A DNA stretch of 33,633 bases from Pseudomonadota bacterium (lineage in GTDB: Bacteria > Desulfobacterota > Desulfovibrionia > Desulfovibrionales > Desulfovibrionaceae), in assembly GCA_023435825.1 (NCBI GenBank), contig JAEZMB010000278.1, forward strand, positions 1 to 33,633, read 5' to 3'. The translations under genes and the position numbers were made by a program. Of this stretch, positions 1-8,605 are shown piece by piece. Within the stretch, counting starts at the first letter, position 1; each line of letters opens with the position of its first letter. The notes beneath the pieces were generated by a model. The model was not told where the DNA came from, made no database searches, and worked only from the letters and a program-made list of their open reading frames with translations.

Positions 1-1
1 G

Positions 2-754
2 GTGCGCCTCGTGCGCACCCGGTCCAGCCGGTTCCCGGCCGTCCTGGCCGAGGCGGGGTGGGAGAAGGTCGACGCTGCGCTGTTGGACGCGGGGATGTCC
101 TCGTTGCAGCTCGACGACCCGGAGCGCGGCTTCGGGTTTCTAAACGACGGCCCCCTGGACATGCGCATGGGGGCCGAGGACGGCGGTGAGACCGCCGAAG
201 GGCTGGTCAATTTGGCCTCGTACGCCCGGCTTTGCGAGATCATCCGCGAATACGGCGAGGATCCGCAGGCCGGGCGTATAGCCCGAGCCATCGTCAGCGC
301 CCGGGAAAAGGAAGCCATCACCACCACGGCCCGGCTGGCCGAGGTGGTCTGGCAGGCCTATCCGGCCAAATGGCGGGCCACGGCCCGCCAGCACCCGGCC
401 ACGCGGACCTTCCAGGCCCTGCGCATGGCCGTCAACGAGGAACTGGCGGAACTGGAGGCGTTTCTCAAAGCCATTCCGGACCATCTGGCCCCTGGGGGCC
501 GGGTGGCCGTCATCTCGTTCCATTCCCTGGAAGACCGGCTGGTCAAGCGCGCCTTTCGGGCCGAGGCCACGGACTGCGTCTGCCCCAGGGAGCAGGTGGT
601 GTGCGTGTGCGGGCACCGGGCCAGGTTCCGTATCCTGACCAAAAAGCCCGTCATGGCCGGGGAAGAGGAAGTGCGGGACAACTCCAGGGCGCGCAGCGCC
701 AAATTGCGGGTTGCCGAGCGGCTGCCGGATGCGGGAGCGGCTGTCGCCGGGTAA
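2..754 (+). CDS. rsmH: 16S rRNA m4C1402 methyltransferase RsmH (5'-truncated)
   Basis: This is the C-terminal 250 residues of RsmH (MraW), the SAM-dependent enzyme that N4-methylates C1402 in the 16S rRNA decoding centre. The reading frame is open to the window edge, so the true start and the N-terminal SAM-binding GxGGH segment (roughly 70-80 residues) lie upstream. Visible family blocks are LDDPERGFGF followed by GPLDMRM, the FQALRMAVNEEL helix, GGRVAVISFHSLEDR, and a C-terminal Cys-rich stretch (CVCP then CVCG) leading into ILTKKP. The Cys pairs are usual in this family. RsmH normally follows mraZ at the head of the dcw cluster, and that role fits here. An AAGGAGAGGGGG ribosome-binding sequence overlapping its stop leads directly into the ftsL-like gene. 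Identification is firm; only the 5' end is missing. Confidence 0.96.
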   Translation: MRLVRTRSSRFPAVLAEAGWEKVDAALLDAGMSSLQLDDPERGFGFLNDGPLDMRMGAEDGGETAEGLVNLASYARLCEIIREYGEDPQAGRIARAIVSAREKEAITTTARLAEVVWQAYPAKWRATARQHPATRTFQALRMAVNEELAELEAFLKAIPDHLAPGGRVAVISFHSLEDRLVKRAFRAEATDCVCPREQVVCVCGHRARFRILTKKPVMAGEEEVRDNSRARSAKLRVAERLPDAGAAVAG

Positions 755-770
755 AGGAGAGGGGGCTTTG

Positions 771-1256
771 ATGGGCACGCTTTCTAAGGAATGGGCCATC
801 TCCATGGCCTTCAGCCTCGCCTTGCTGCTGGCTTTTGGCCTGGGGCTGGTGTGGGTCAACATCGAGCGCGTGGACCTGGCTTACGAGCTCAACAAGATCC
901 AGCGCCAGATCGACGAGATGGAAACGCTCTCGGCCAAACTCGAAGTGGAGCGCAACACCCTGGTCACGCCGGCCCGGTTGCGCGAGCTGGCCAAGGAGCG
1001 TGGCCTCGGACCGGCCCGCCCCGGCCAGATCCGCCGCGTGGCCGCCAATGGCGAGATCGAGGCCTCGCCCCTGGTCGCCACGGCCGTGGAGCCGTCCAAG
1101 CCGACCGCCAAGGCCGCCGCCAAGCCCGCCGCCGACACCGCCAAGGCGGCCAAACCCGCCGCCGTCGAGGCCGCCAAAGCCGCGCCCAAGCCCGCCGCCG
1201 CCGACGCCGGGCCCAAGCCCAAACCCTTCAAACCCGCTGCGGCGGGAGAACAATAG
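771..1256 (+). CDS. ftsL: FtsL-like division protein with Lys/Ala/Pro-rich tail
   Basis: A 161-residue single-pass membrane protein in the position normally held by ftsL, between rsmH and ftsI. The ATG at 771 was chosen over an in-frame ATG 60 bases upstream because a strong AAGGAG lies about 10 bases before it and because the upstream start would overlap rsmH. Residues 1-10 are cytoplasmic, about 11-30 form a transmembrane helix, and about 31-75 form a heptad-like coiled coil (ELNKIQRQIDEMETLSAKLE), then a VTPARLRELAKERGL motif typical of FtsL/FtsB-type proteins. Residues from about 100 to the end are low-complexity repeats of Lys, Ala and Pro, which the E. coli protein (about 120 residues) does not have. 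FtsL normally pairs with FtsB and FtsQ to activate FtsWI. Sequence conservation in the family is poor, so the name rests on topology and position. Confidence 0.82.
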   Translation: MGTLSKEWAISMAFSLALLLAFGLGLVWVNIERVDLAYELNKIQRQIDEMETLSAKLEVERNTLVTPARLRELAKERGLGPARPGQIRRVAANGEIEASPLVATAVEPSKPTAKAAAKPAADTAKAAKPAAVEAAKAAPKPAAADAGPKPKPFKPAAAGEQ

Positions 1257-1295
1257 CCGGCCCCGGGCCGGGCTACCGAAGGGCAGGGCCGCGTC

Positions 1296-3332
1296 ATGCG
1301 CAGGACTCCCAAGGATCAACGCCAGCACGCCACCGTGCGCGACTGGAGCCGCACCAAGCTCACCTGCGTGGGCGTCTTTTTCGCGTTGGCCTGGCTGGCG
1401 CTGTGGAGCCGGGCCGGCTATCTGCAGATCGTGGCCGGGCCGGAACTAGCCCAGCAGGCCGTGCGCCAGCATGTCGCCTCGGAAGTGGACAAGGGCGCGC
1501 GCGGCGAGATCTATGACCGCACCGGCCGGCTTTTGGCCAAGAGCGTCGAGATCGAGGCCCTTTTCGTGCGTCCCAAGGAGATCGTCGACGTCGACAAGAC
1601 GGCCGCCTTCCTGGCCAAGGTGCTCCACATGAAGGAGCAGCGGGTCAAGAAAAAGCTGCAAAGTCCGTCCAGCATGGCCTATCTGTCCTGGCGCGTGGGC
1701 GACCGCACCGTCGCCAAGATCCGCGAAGCGGCCCTTCCCGGCGTCTATTTCACCAAGGAGTTCGGCCGTTTTTATCCCAACGGCCACCTCGCCAGCCAGC
1801 TGATGGGGTTCGTCGGCGTTGGCGACGTGGGCCTGGAAGGGATGGAGAAATCCTTCGACAGCCGCCTGACCGGGCGTCAGGCCAAATACGTGGTCCAGCG
1901 CGACGCTGCCGGCCGGCGCTTTTTCTTCGACTCCCAGGGCCGGGAGCTGGCCGACATCAACGGCAAGGACGTCCGGCTGACCATTGATTCCCAGATCCAG
2001 TTCTTCGCCGAGGAGGAGCTGGAAAAGGCCGTGGTCAACAACAACGCCAAGGCCGGCACCTGCCTCGTGGTCCATGTGCCCACGGGCGACATCCTGGCCA
2101 TGGCCAACTATCCGTTTTTCAATCCCAACGTCGGGCGCGGCATAAGCCCTCGGGTGGCCCGCAACCACGCCGCCCTGGACGTCTGGGAACCCGGCTCCAC
2201 CATGAAGCCCTTGCTCGTGGCCGCCGCCCTCCAGGAACGCACGGTCAAACCGACCTCGACGTTTAACTGCGAGAACGGCAAGTTCGGCCTGGCCGGCAAG
2301 GTCATCAAGGACACCCACTCCTACGGCGTGCTGCCCGTCAACATGATCCTGCGGGTGTCGAGCAACATCGGCGCGGCCAAGATCGGTTTGCAGCTGGGCT
2401 CCCCCCGGCTCCACGCCTATTTCGAAAAGCTCGGCTTCGGCCGGCCCACGGGCCTGCCCATCTCCGGCGAGGGCAAGGGCTTGCTGCGGCCCCTCAAGAA
2501 CTGGTCGGTCCTTGATCTGGCCACCTGTTCTTTCGGCCAGGGCGTGGCCGTCACCCCGGTGCAGATGGCCCAGGCCTTCCTGATCCTGGCCAACGACGGC
2601 GTCTACAAGCCCCTGCGTCTGGTGGCCGAGCCCGACGAGGCCAACCCCCAGCGCCAGCCCTACCGCGTTTTCGATGCCGACGTGGCCCGCACGGTCCAGC
2701 GCATGATGCGCGAGGTCGTCCACGAAGACCACGGCACCGGCCGCAGCGCCCAGATTCCCGGGCTGGAAATCGGCGGCAAGACCGGCACCGCCCAGAAGGC
2801 CGGCCCCCATGGCGGTTACGGCAACAAGTACCTGGGATCGTTCGTCTCCTTTGTTCCCGCTGTTGGCCCGGAATATATCGTCATGGTTTTGGTTGACGAA
2901 CCCGAGCCAAGCCACTACGGCGGCGTGGTCGCCGCGCCCGCCGTCAAGGACGTGACTCTTCGGATGCTGTCCTACCTCGGCCGGATGCCCGAGACCGTGC
3001 AGCTGGCCAAGGCTCCGGCCGCCGCCGCTGCCGAGACCCCGGCCGGGGCGGCCGGCTCGACGGGATCGGGCGGGCCGTCCAGGGCGGACCAGGAGATCCT
3101 GGCCATCGCCCAGTCCAAGCCGGCCGCGGCCAAGGCCGTGGAAGTCCATGCCGTGCCGGATTTTTCGGGCATGCCGCTGCGCCGCGCTGTGGAGATCCTG
3201 GCCCAGAAGGGCATCGTGCCCAAGCTCGAAGGCCAGGGACTGGTGGTCAACAAGCAAAGTCCGGCTCCGGGCGCGCCCTGGCCCGGGGATAAACCGTCGG
3301 AATTCGTGCTCTGGCTGTCCAGGCCGTCGTGA
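1296..3332 (+). CDS. ftsI: Septal peptidoglycan transpeptidase FtsI (PBP3) with C-terminal PASTA domain
   Basis: A class B penicillin-binding protein of 678 residues, which crosslinks septal peptidoglycan together with FtsW. It has a short cytoplasmic N-terminus, one transmembrane helix at about residues 20-45, then a dimerisation domain beginning with the conserved RGEIYDRTGRLLA. The transpeptidase domain carries all three catalytic motifs: SxxK as S301-T-M-K304, SxN as S355-S-N357, and K495-TGTA. An Ala/Gly/Ser linker (about 570-612) leads to a single PASTA domain (about 616-678, VPDFSGMPLRRAVEIL...). E. coli FtsI (588 residues) has no PASTA domain; the form here resembles Spo0VD-like PBPs. 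The ATG at 1296 starts 39 bases after the ftsL stop with only a modest purine-rich RBS. murE follows after 9 bases. Confidence 0.97.
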   Translation: MRRTPKDQRQHATVRDWSRTKLTCVGVFFALAWLALWSRAGYLQIVAGPELAQQAVRQHVASEVDKGARGEIYDRTGRLLAKSVEIEALFVRPKEIVDVDKTAAFLAKVLHMKEQRVKKKLQSPSSMAYLSWRVGDRTVAKIREAALPGVYFTKEFGRFYPNGHLASQLMGFVGVGDVGLEGMEKSFDSRLTGRQAKYVVQRDAAGRRFFFDSQGRELADINGKDVRLTIDSQIQFFAEEELEKAVVNNNAKAGTCLVVHVPTGDILAMANYPFFNPNVGRGISPRVARNHAALDVWEPGSTMKPLLVAAALQERTVKPTSTFNCENGKFGLAGKVIKDTHSYGVLPVNMILRVSSNIGAAKIGLQLGSPRLHAYFEKLGFGRPTGLPISGEGKGLLRPLKNWSVLDLATCSFGQGVAVTPVQMAQAFLILANDGVYKPLRLVAEPDEANPQRQPYRVFDADVARTVQRMMREVVHEDHGTGRSAQIPGLEIGGKTGTAQKAGPHGGYGNKYLGSFVSFVPAVGPEYIVMVLVDEPEPSHYGGVVAAPAVKDVTLRMLSYLGRMPETVQLAKAPAAAAAETPAGAAGSTGSGGPSRADQEILAIAQSKPAAAKAVEVHAVPDFSGMPLRRAVEILAQKGIVPKLEGQGLVVNKQSPAPGAPWPGDKPSEFVLWLSRPS

Positions 3333-3341
3333 CGGGAGTAG

Positions 3342-4805
3342 ATGATGACGCTGCACGATAACGCTGCTTTCCAGGGCCTCCTTGACGCCGTGCGCCAGGG
3401 AGGCGTCGACGTTGCCGCCGATTCCCGCAAGGCGACCCCTGGCGGAGTCTTCGTGGCCATGGCCGGTTCCCGGGACGACGGCGCGCGCTACGTGGCCGAC
3501 GCCTTGGAAAAGGGCGCGGCCTACGTCGTGGCCGGACCGGGCCATGAACTCCCGGCCGGGGCCACGGCCCGTCTCGTGGCCGTGGACGACCCCAAGGCCG
3601 CCCTGGGCGCGCTGGCCGCCGCCCGTTTCGGCACGGAACGCATGGCCATGCCCGTGGTCGCCGTCACCGGCACCAACGGCAAGACCACCGTGAGCTATTT
3701 GATCGAGCGTCTGGCCCAGGCGGCCGGACATACGGTCGGGGTCCTGGGCACCGTGGCCTACCGCTGGCCCGGCGTGGTCCACGACGCCTCGCTCACCACC
3801 CCCGACTGCCTGGCCATCCACGAAAATCTCGCCGCCATGGCCCAGGCCGGCTGCACCCTGGCCGTCATGGAGGCCTCTTCCCACGCCCTGGACCAGGACC
3901 GGCTGGCCGGCCTGTCCTTTGCCGCCGCCGCCTTTACCAACCTCACCCAGGACCACCTGGACTACCACAAGGACATGGCCGTCTATTTCGAGGCCAAGGC
4001 CAAGCTCTTCCGCCGCTATCTGGCCCGGCCCGAGACGGCGGTCCTCAATTTCGACGACGCCTGGGGCCTGAAGCTCCTGCGCGAATTCCCGGATGCCATC
4101 GGCTACGGCCTCACCGTGCCGCCCTCGGGCTTTGCCCGGCTGCTTTCCGGCCACATCCAGCACCACGGCCGCGAGGGCCAGGACATCCTGGCCGCTTACG
4201 GCGACGACAGCTACGCCGTGGCCACGCCCTTGCCCGGCCGCCACAACGCCCAGAACATCCTGGCCGCCTGCGGCGTGGCCCTGGCCCTGGGCTGGCCGGT
4301 CGAGACCTTCGCCGCCCTGGCCGACTGCCACGGCGCGCCGGGCCGGCTGGAGCGCATTCCCAATCCTTCCGGCCGCTCGGTTTTCGTGGACTACGCCCAC
4401 ACCCCCGACGCCCTGGAAAACGTGCTTTCCGCCGCCCGGGAGTTCACCGCCGGCCGGCTGTTCGTGGTCTTTGGCTGCGGCGGCAACCGCGACCGGGCCA
4501 AGCGCCCGCTCATGGGCGCGGCCGTGGCCCGGCTGGCCGACGTGGCCGTGCTCACCTCCGACAATCCGCGCCACGAAGATCCGCTGGCCATCATCGAGGA
4601 TGTGAAGCCGGGTCTGAAAAAAGCCCGCCGGGCCATCCTCGAACCCGACCGCCGTCGGGCCATCGAGCTGGCCCTGTCGGAAATGCGGCCCGAGGACGTG
4701 CTGGTCATCGCCGGCAAGGGACACGAAACCTATCAGCAGATCGGCGACGTCAAATATCCGTTTTCCGATGCCGTCGTCGTGAGGGAGCTGACCGGATGCG
4801 CCTGA
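3342..4805 (+). CDS. murE: UDP-MurNAc-L-Ala-D-Glu:meso-DAP ligase MurE
   Basis: A 487-residue cytoplasmic Mur ligase adding the third residue of the peptidoglycan stem peptide. The N-terminal UDP-MurNAc-binding block (DSRKATPGGVFVAM) is followed by the ATP P-loop VTGTNGKTTVSYL, the central TNLTQDHLDYH block, the FEAKAKLF segment that carries the carbamylated lysine, and the C-terminal domain. The D407-N-P-R410 motif is the signature of meso-diaminopimelate-adding MurE enzymes (Lys-adding forms differ), so this organism should have A1gamma-type, Gram-negative peptidoglycan. GKGHE near the C-terminus is also conserved. There are two adjacent ATG codons at 3342 and 3345; either could be used, with GGGAG just upstream. 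The gene overlaps murF by 10 bases, which suggests translational coupling. Confidence 0.97.
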   Translation: MMTLHDNAAFQGLLDAVRQGGVDVAADSRKATPGGVFVAMAGSRDDGARYVADALEKGAAYVVAGPGHELPAGATARLVAVDDPKAALGALAAARFGTERMAMPVVAVTGTNGKTTVSYLIERLAQAAGHTVGVLGTVAYRWPGVVHDASLTTPDCLAIHENLAAMAQAGCTLAVMEASSHALDQDRLAGLSFAAAAFTNLTQDHLDYHKDMAVYFEAKAKLFRRYLARPETAVLNFDDAWGLKLLREFPDAIGYGLTVPPSGFARLLSGHIQHHGREGQDILAAYGDDSYAVATPLPGRHNAQNILAACGVALALGWPVETFAALADCHGAPGRLERIPNPSGRSVFVDYAHTPDALENVLSAAREFTAGRLFVVFGCGGNRDRAKRPLMGAAVARLADVAVLTSDNPRHEDPLAIIEDVKPGLKKARRAILEPDRRRAIELALSEMRPEDVLVIAGKGHETYQQIGDVKYPFSDAVVVRELTGCA

Positions 4806-6196
4806 CCCTCTCCGAAATCCTGGCCGCCACCGGGGCCGTGGGCGACGTGGGCGAGCGGGGCAACCCCGACATCGAGGCTGTGCGCATCGACAGCCGGGCC
4901 GTTTCTCCCGGGAGTCTGTTCGTGTGCATTCCGGGCGAGCGCCTGGACGGCCACAACTTCGCCGCCGAGGCCGTGTCCAAAGGCGCATCCGCCGTGCTGG
5001 CCGACCGGCCCCTGGCCGGGCTGCCCGAAGGCACGCCGGTGCTGCTCGTGCGCGACACCGTGGCCGCCCTAGGCAGGCTGGCCAAGGCTTGGCGCGAGCG
5101 CGTCCAGGCCAGGCTCGTGGCCGTGTCCGGCTCGGCCGGCAAGACCACGGTCAAGGAACTGACCGCCGCCATCCTGGCCAAGGTCGGTCCGACGGCAAAG
5201 AACTACAAGAATTTCAACAATAAGATCGGCCTGCCCCTGTCCATGCTGGAAGCCGGTGAGTCCGATCGGCTGTGGGTCATGGAGCTTGGCATCTCGGCTC
5301 CGGGCGAGATGGCCCCCCTGGCTGCCATTGCCGAGCCCGACGTGGCCGTGATCCACAACGTCGGCCCGGCCCATCTGGAGGCGCTCATTGACGTGGCCGG
5401 CGTGGCCGCCGAGAAGTCGCGGCTTTTCGCCGCCCTGCGTCCGGGCGGCACGGCCCTGGCCTCCATGGACTATCCCGAGTTGTGGGCGGCGGCCAAGGCC
5501 GTGCGGCCCGACGTGCGCGGCATGTCGGTGCGGGGCGGCTCGGCTCCCTACCGGGCCAAGTACCTGGGCGCGCTGTCCGAGGGACGGGGCCGGTTTTTCC
5601 TGCGCCTGGACGGCCTGGAACTCGAAGTCGTCACCCCGCTGACCGGCGGGCACTTCGCCGAAAACATCCTGGCCGCCGCCGCCTCGGCCCAGCTTCTCGG
5701 GGCCAGCGGGGAACAGATCGCCGCCGGACTGGAATCCGCCGTCATGCCCGAGCAGCGCTTTTTTTGCCGCCGCCACGGCTGCTGCACGTTTATTGACGAC
5801 ACCTACAACGCCAACCCGCTGTCCATGCGCCGGGCCATCGCCGCCGCCGCCGAAACCGCCCAGGGCAAGCCGCTGGTGCTCGTTCTTGGCGAAATGCGCG
5901 AGATGGGCGCCCAGGCCGAGGACGAACACCGCAAGCTGGGCGAAGAAGCCGCCGCCAGCGGGGCCAAGGCGGTCTTTTTCCACGGCGGCTACGCCCAGGC
6001 CGTGGGCGAGGGCTTGGCCCGCAAAGGCTACGGCGGCCTCTTCGCCGTGGTCGATACCCCTGAAGCATTCACCCAAACCGTTGCCTCGGCCGGCCTTGGC
6101 AGCGGTGTTTACCTCTTTAAAGGCTCCCGTTCCATGCGCATGGAAGAGTATCTGGCGGCCTTGACCCAAAGCATCCAAAAGGACGCCACGGCATGA
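4796..6196 (+). CDS. murF: UDP-MurNAc-tripeptide:D-Ala-D-Ala ligase MurF
   Basis: A 466-residue cytoplasmic Mur ligase that adds D-Ala-D-Ala to complete the UDP-MurNAc-pentapeptide. The order of blocks matches the family: IDSRAVSPGSLFVCIPGE at the N-terminus, the MurF-type P-loop VSGSAGKTTVKEL (about residues 112-124), KNYKNFNNKIGLPL, the ELGISAPGEMAPL segment, NVGPAHLEAL, and DDTYNANPLSMRRAI in the C-terminal domain. The ATG at 4796 lies inside the last codons of murE. The stop overlaps the mraY start as ATGA. The D-Ala-D-Ala substrate must come from a ddl gene that is not in this window, although ddl sits in this cluster in E. coli. Confidence 0.97.
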   Translation: MRLTLSEILAATGAVGDVGERGNPDIEAVRIDSRAVSPGSLFVCIPGERLDGHNFAAEAVSKGASAVLADRPLAGLPEGTPVLLVRDTVAALGRLAKAWRERVQARLVAVSGSAGKTTVKELTAAILAKVGPTAKNYKNFNNKIGLPLSMLEAGESDRLWVMELGISAPGEMAPLAAIAEPDVAVIHNVGPAHLEALIDVAGVAAEKSRLFAALRPGGTALASMDYPELWAAAKAVRPDVRGMSVRGGSAPYRAKYLGALSEGRGRFFLRLDGLELEVVTPLTGGHFAENILAAAASAQLLGASGEQIAAGLESAVMPEQRFFCRRHGCCTFIDDTYNANPLSMRRAIAAAAETAQGKPLVLVLGEMREMGAQAEDEHRKLGEEAAASGAKAVFFHGGYAQAVGEGLARKGYGGLFAVVDTPEAFTQTVASAGLGSGVYLFKGSRSMRMEEYLAALTQSIQKDATA

Positions 6197-7269
6197 TCTA
6201 TTATTTGCTGGTGCCGCTTGTGGCGCATTTCAGCGCCTTAAACGTCTTCCGCTACATCACCTTCCGGTCGATCGCGGCACTGCTGACGGCGCTTGTTCTG
6301 TCCATCGTCTTTGGCCCCAAGTTCATTGACTGGCTGCGCCGGCTGAAGTTCGGCCAGTACATCCACGAGGACGTGGCCGCCCACAAGCAGAAAGCCGGCA
6401 CCCCCACCATGGGCGGCCTGCTCATCGCCTTTTGCATCGTGGTCAGCGTGCTGCTCTGGGGCGATCTGGCCAACGAATACGTCTGGATGACCCTGTTCGT
6501 TTTCCTGGGGTTCGGGGCGCTGGGCTATGTGGACGACCATGCCAAGGTGGTCAAGAAGCAGAACAAGGGCCTGACCCCCAAGCAGAAGCTCCTGGGCCAG
6601 ATCATCGTCTCGGGCGTGGCCGCCGCGGTGCTGGTCCTGGACCCGGAGTATTCCACCCGGCTGGCCGTGCCGTTTTTCAAGCATCTGACCCCTGATCTGG
6701 GTCTGTGGTACCTGCCGTTTGCCATGCTGGTCATGATCGGCGCTTCCAACGCCGTCAACCTGACCGACGGCCTCGACGGCCTGGCCATCGGCCCCATGAT
6801 CGTCAACGCCGCCATGTTCGGGCTTTTCGTTTACGTGGCCGGCCATGCCCAGATGGCTCGCTACCTGCAAGTCATGCCGGTTTCCGGCGTGGGCGAGGTG
6901 ACGGTTTTCTGCGGCGCGCTGGTGGGCGCGGGCCTGGGGTTCTTGTGGTTCAACGCCTATCCGGCCCAGATTTTCATGGGCGACGTAGGCTCGCTGTCCC
7001 TTGGCGGAGCGCTGGGGTTTTTGGCTGTGTTGTGCAAGCAGGAACTGCTGCTCATCGTGGTCGGCGGCCTCTACGTGGCCGAGACCGTGTCGGTCATTCT
7101 CCAGGTCGGCTACTTCAAGATGACCGGCGGCAAGCGGATTTTCCGCATGGCCCCGCTGCACCACCATTTCGAACTCATGGGCGTGCCGGAATCCAAGATC
7201 ATCATTCGGTTTTGGATTCTCTCGATTCTTCTCGCCCTGGTGGGACTGTCCACCCTCAAACTGCGGTAG
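6193..7269 (+). CDS. mraY: Phospho-MurNAc-pentapeptide translocase MraY
   Basis: A 358-residue polytopic membrane enzyme (about ten helices) that transfers phospho-MurNAc-pentapeptide from UDP to undecaprenyl phosphate to give lipid I at the inner face of the membrane. Seen in the sequence are KAGTPTMGG near the N-terminus, the catalytic D114-D115 pair (GYVDDHAK), NAVNLTDGLDGLAIG, MGDVGSLSLGGALG and the C-terminal HHHFELMGVPESKI, all family hallmarks. Length matches the usual 355-360. It overlaps murF by four bases (ATGA), and murD starts 7 bases downstream. Confidence 0.98.
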   Translation: MIYYLLVPLVAHFSALNVFRYITFRSIAALLTALVLSIVFGPKFIDWLRRLKFGQYIHEDVAAHKQKAGTPTMGGLLIAFCIVVSVLLWGDLANEYVWMTLFVFLGFGALGYVDDHAKVVKKQNKGLTPKQKLLGQIIVSGVAAAVLVLDPEYSTRLAVPFFKHLTPDLGLWYLPFAMLVMIGASNAVNLTDGLDGLAIGPMIVNAAMFGLFVYVAGHAQMARYLQVMPVSGVGEVTVFCGALVGAGLGFLWFNAYPAQIFMGDVGSLSLGGALGFLAVLCKQELLLIVVGGLYVAETVSVILQVGYFKMTGGKRIFRMAPLHHHFELMGVPESKIIIRFWILSILLALVGLSTLKLR

Positions 7270-7276
7270 GCCGGCC

Positions 7277-8605
7277 ATGCGTGAAATGTTGCATTCCGAT
7301 CAACTGCGCGGCCATCAGGCCGTAGTGGCCGGAGCCGGGGCGTCGGGCCGCTCGGCGGCGAAACTGCTGTCGCGCCTGGGCGCTTCCGTGCGCTTTCTGG
7401 AGAAAAATCCGGCCGCCGTTTCCGACGAATTCCGGGCCGAGGCCGTTTCGCTGGGGTATGACCTGCGCACCGGCGAACACGGGCCGGCCGATTTCGCCGG
7501 GGCCGATCTGGTCGTGCTCTCGCCCGGCATCCGGGCCGCCAACCTGGCCCCGGCCCTGGCCGCCTGTCCGGGAGCCCAGGTCGTGTCCGAACTGGAACTG
7601 GCCAGCTGGTTCACCCCCGAACCCATCGTGGCCGTCACCGGCTCCAACGGCAAGACCACCACGGTCATGCTTATAAGCGCGCTGCTCGAAGCCGCCGGCC
7701 GTCGGGTCTTTACCGGCGGCAACATCGGCACGCCCCTGTCCGACCATGTGCTCTCCGACGAGCCGGCCGACGTGGTGGTGCTCGAAGTGTCGAGCTTCCA
7801 GCTCCAGTTGACCAAGACGTTTCGGCCCAAGGTCGCCGTGATGCTCAATTTCGCCGCCAACCACCTGGACTGGCACGCCGACCTGGGCGAATACCTCGAC
7901 GCCAAGCTCAAGATTTTCGCCGCCCAGCGCCCGGACGACACGGCCATCGTGTCCGAGGAACTGCGCGAGCTCCTTGCCGGCCGGCCCTTCACCCGGGCCG
8001 GGGTCACCTGGTACGCCGCCGCTTCGGGCTTTTTGTGCCCGCGCCTGGCCGGCGTCCACAACCAGGCCAACATGGAGGCCGCCTATCTGGCCTGCCGCGC
8101 CTTTGGCGTGGACATCGACCTGGCCCGGCAGGTGTTCACCGATTTCGTGCCCGCGCCCCATCGCATCCAGATCATCGGCGAGAAGGGCGGGGTGCTTTTT
8201 GTCGACGACTCCAAGGCCACCACCGTGACAGCCATGGAAGCGGCCATCCGCAGCTTCGACCGGCCGGTGCGGCTTTTGTGCGGCGGCGTCTGGAAGGGCG
8301 GCGACCTGGAAGCCATGCTGCCGCTCGTTAAAGAGAAAGTCGTGGCCGTGGGGCTTTTCGGCGGCAGCCGGGAGGTTTTCGAGGGGGCCTTTGCCGGCGT
8401 GGTCCCCGTCCACTACGACGCGGCCCTGGCCGATGCCGTGGCCCGTATCTACGCCGACGCCGCGCCGGGCGACGCCGTGCTGCTTTCGCCCGGCACGTCG
8501 AGCTTTGACCAGTATCCCAACTACAAGGCCCGGGGACGCGATTTTCAGCAGGCGTTCGCGGCGTTGCCGGCCACACCGGCCGGCGGGGCGGGGCAGGGCG
8601 CATGA
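7277..8605 (+). CDS. murD: UDP-MurNAc-L-Ala:D-Glu ligase MurD
   Basis: A 442-residue cytoplasmic Mur ligase that adds D-glutamate as second stem residue. It shows the N-terminal Rossmann glycine motif VAGAGASGRSAAKLL, the LSPGI block, the P-loop VTGSNGKTTTVML, LEVSSFQLQLTKTFRPKVAVMLNFAANHLDWH, and the C-terminal DDSKAT segment. In that segment the usual Asn after DSKAT is Thr, a mild variation. The ATG at 7277 gives a normal N-terminus but has a weak RBS; an ATG three codons later is possible. The stop overlaps the ftsW start (ATGA). Confidence 0.96.
   Translation: MREMLHSDQLRGHQAVVAGAGASGRSAAKLLSRLGASVRFLEKNPAAVSDEFRAEAVSLGYDLRTGEHGPADFAGADLVVLSPGIRAANLAPALAACPGAQVVSELELASWFTPEPIVAVTGSNGKTTTVMLISALLEAAGRRVFTGGNIGTPLSDHVLSDEPADVVVLEVSSFQLQLTKTFRPKVAVMLNFAANHLDWHADLGEYLDAKLKIFAAQRPDDTAIVSEELRELLAGRPFTRAGVTWYAAASGFLCPRLAGVHNQANMEAAYLACRAFGVDIDLARQVFTDFVPAPHRIQIIGEKGGVLFVDDSKATTVTAMEAAIRSFDRPVRLLCGGVWKGGDLEAMLPLVKEKVVAVGLFGGSREVFEGAFAGVVPVHYDAALADAVARIYADAAPGDAVLLSPGTSSFDQYPNYKARGRDFQQAFAALPATPAGGAGQGA

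Noticed and set aside
1104..1253. Imperfect GCC/AAG triplet repeats near the end of the ftsL-like gene as a DNA repeat or phase-variable tract
   Set aside because: The repeats keep the reading frame, vary in codon choice and encode a Lys/Ala/Pro tail; there is no homogenous tract prone to slippage.
1446..4988. 1180-codon open frame on the minus strand opposite ftsI and murE
   Set aside because: It is a shadow of high-G+C coding DNA: His/Gly/Arg-rich product with no recognisable domain, opposite two clearly conserved genes.
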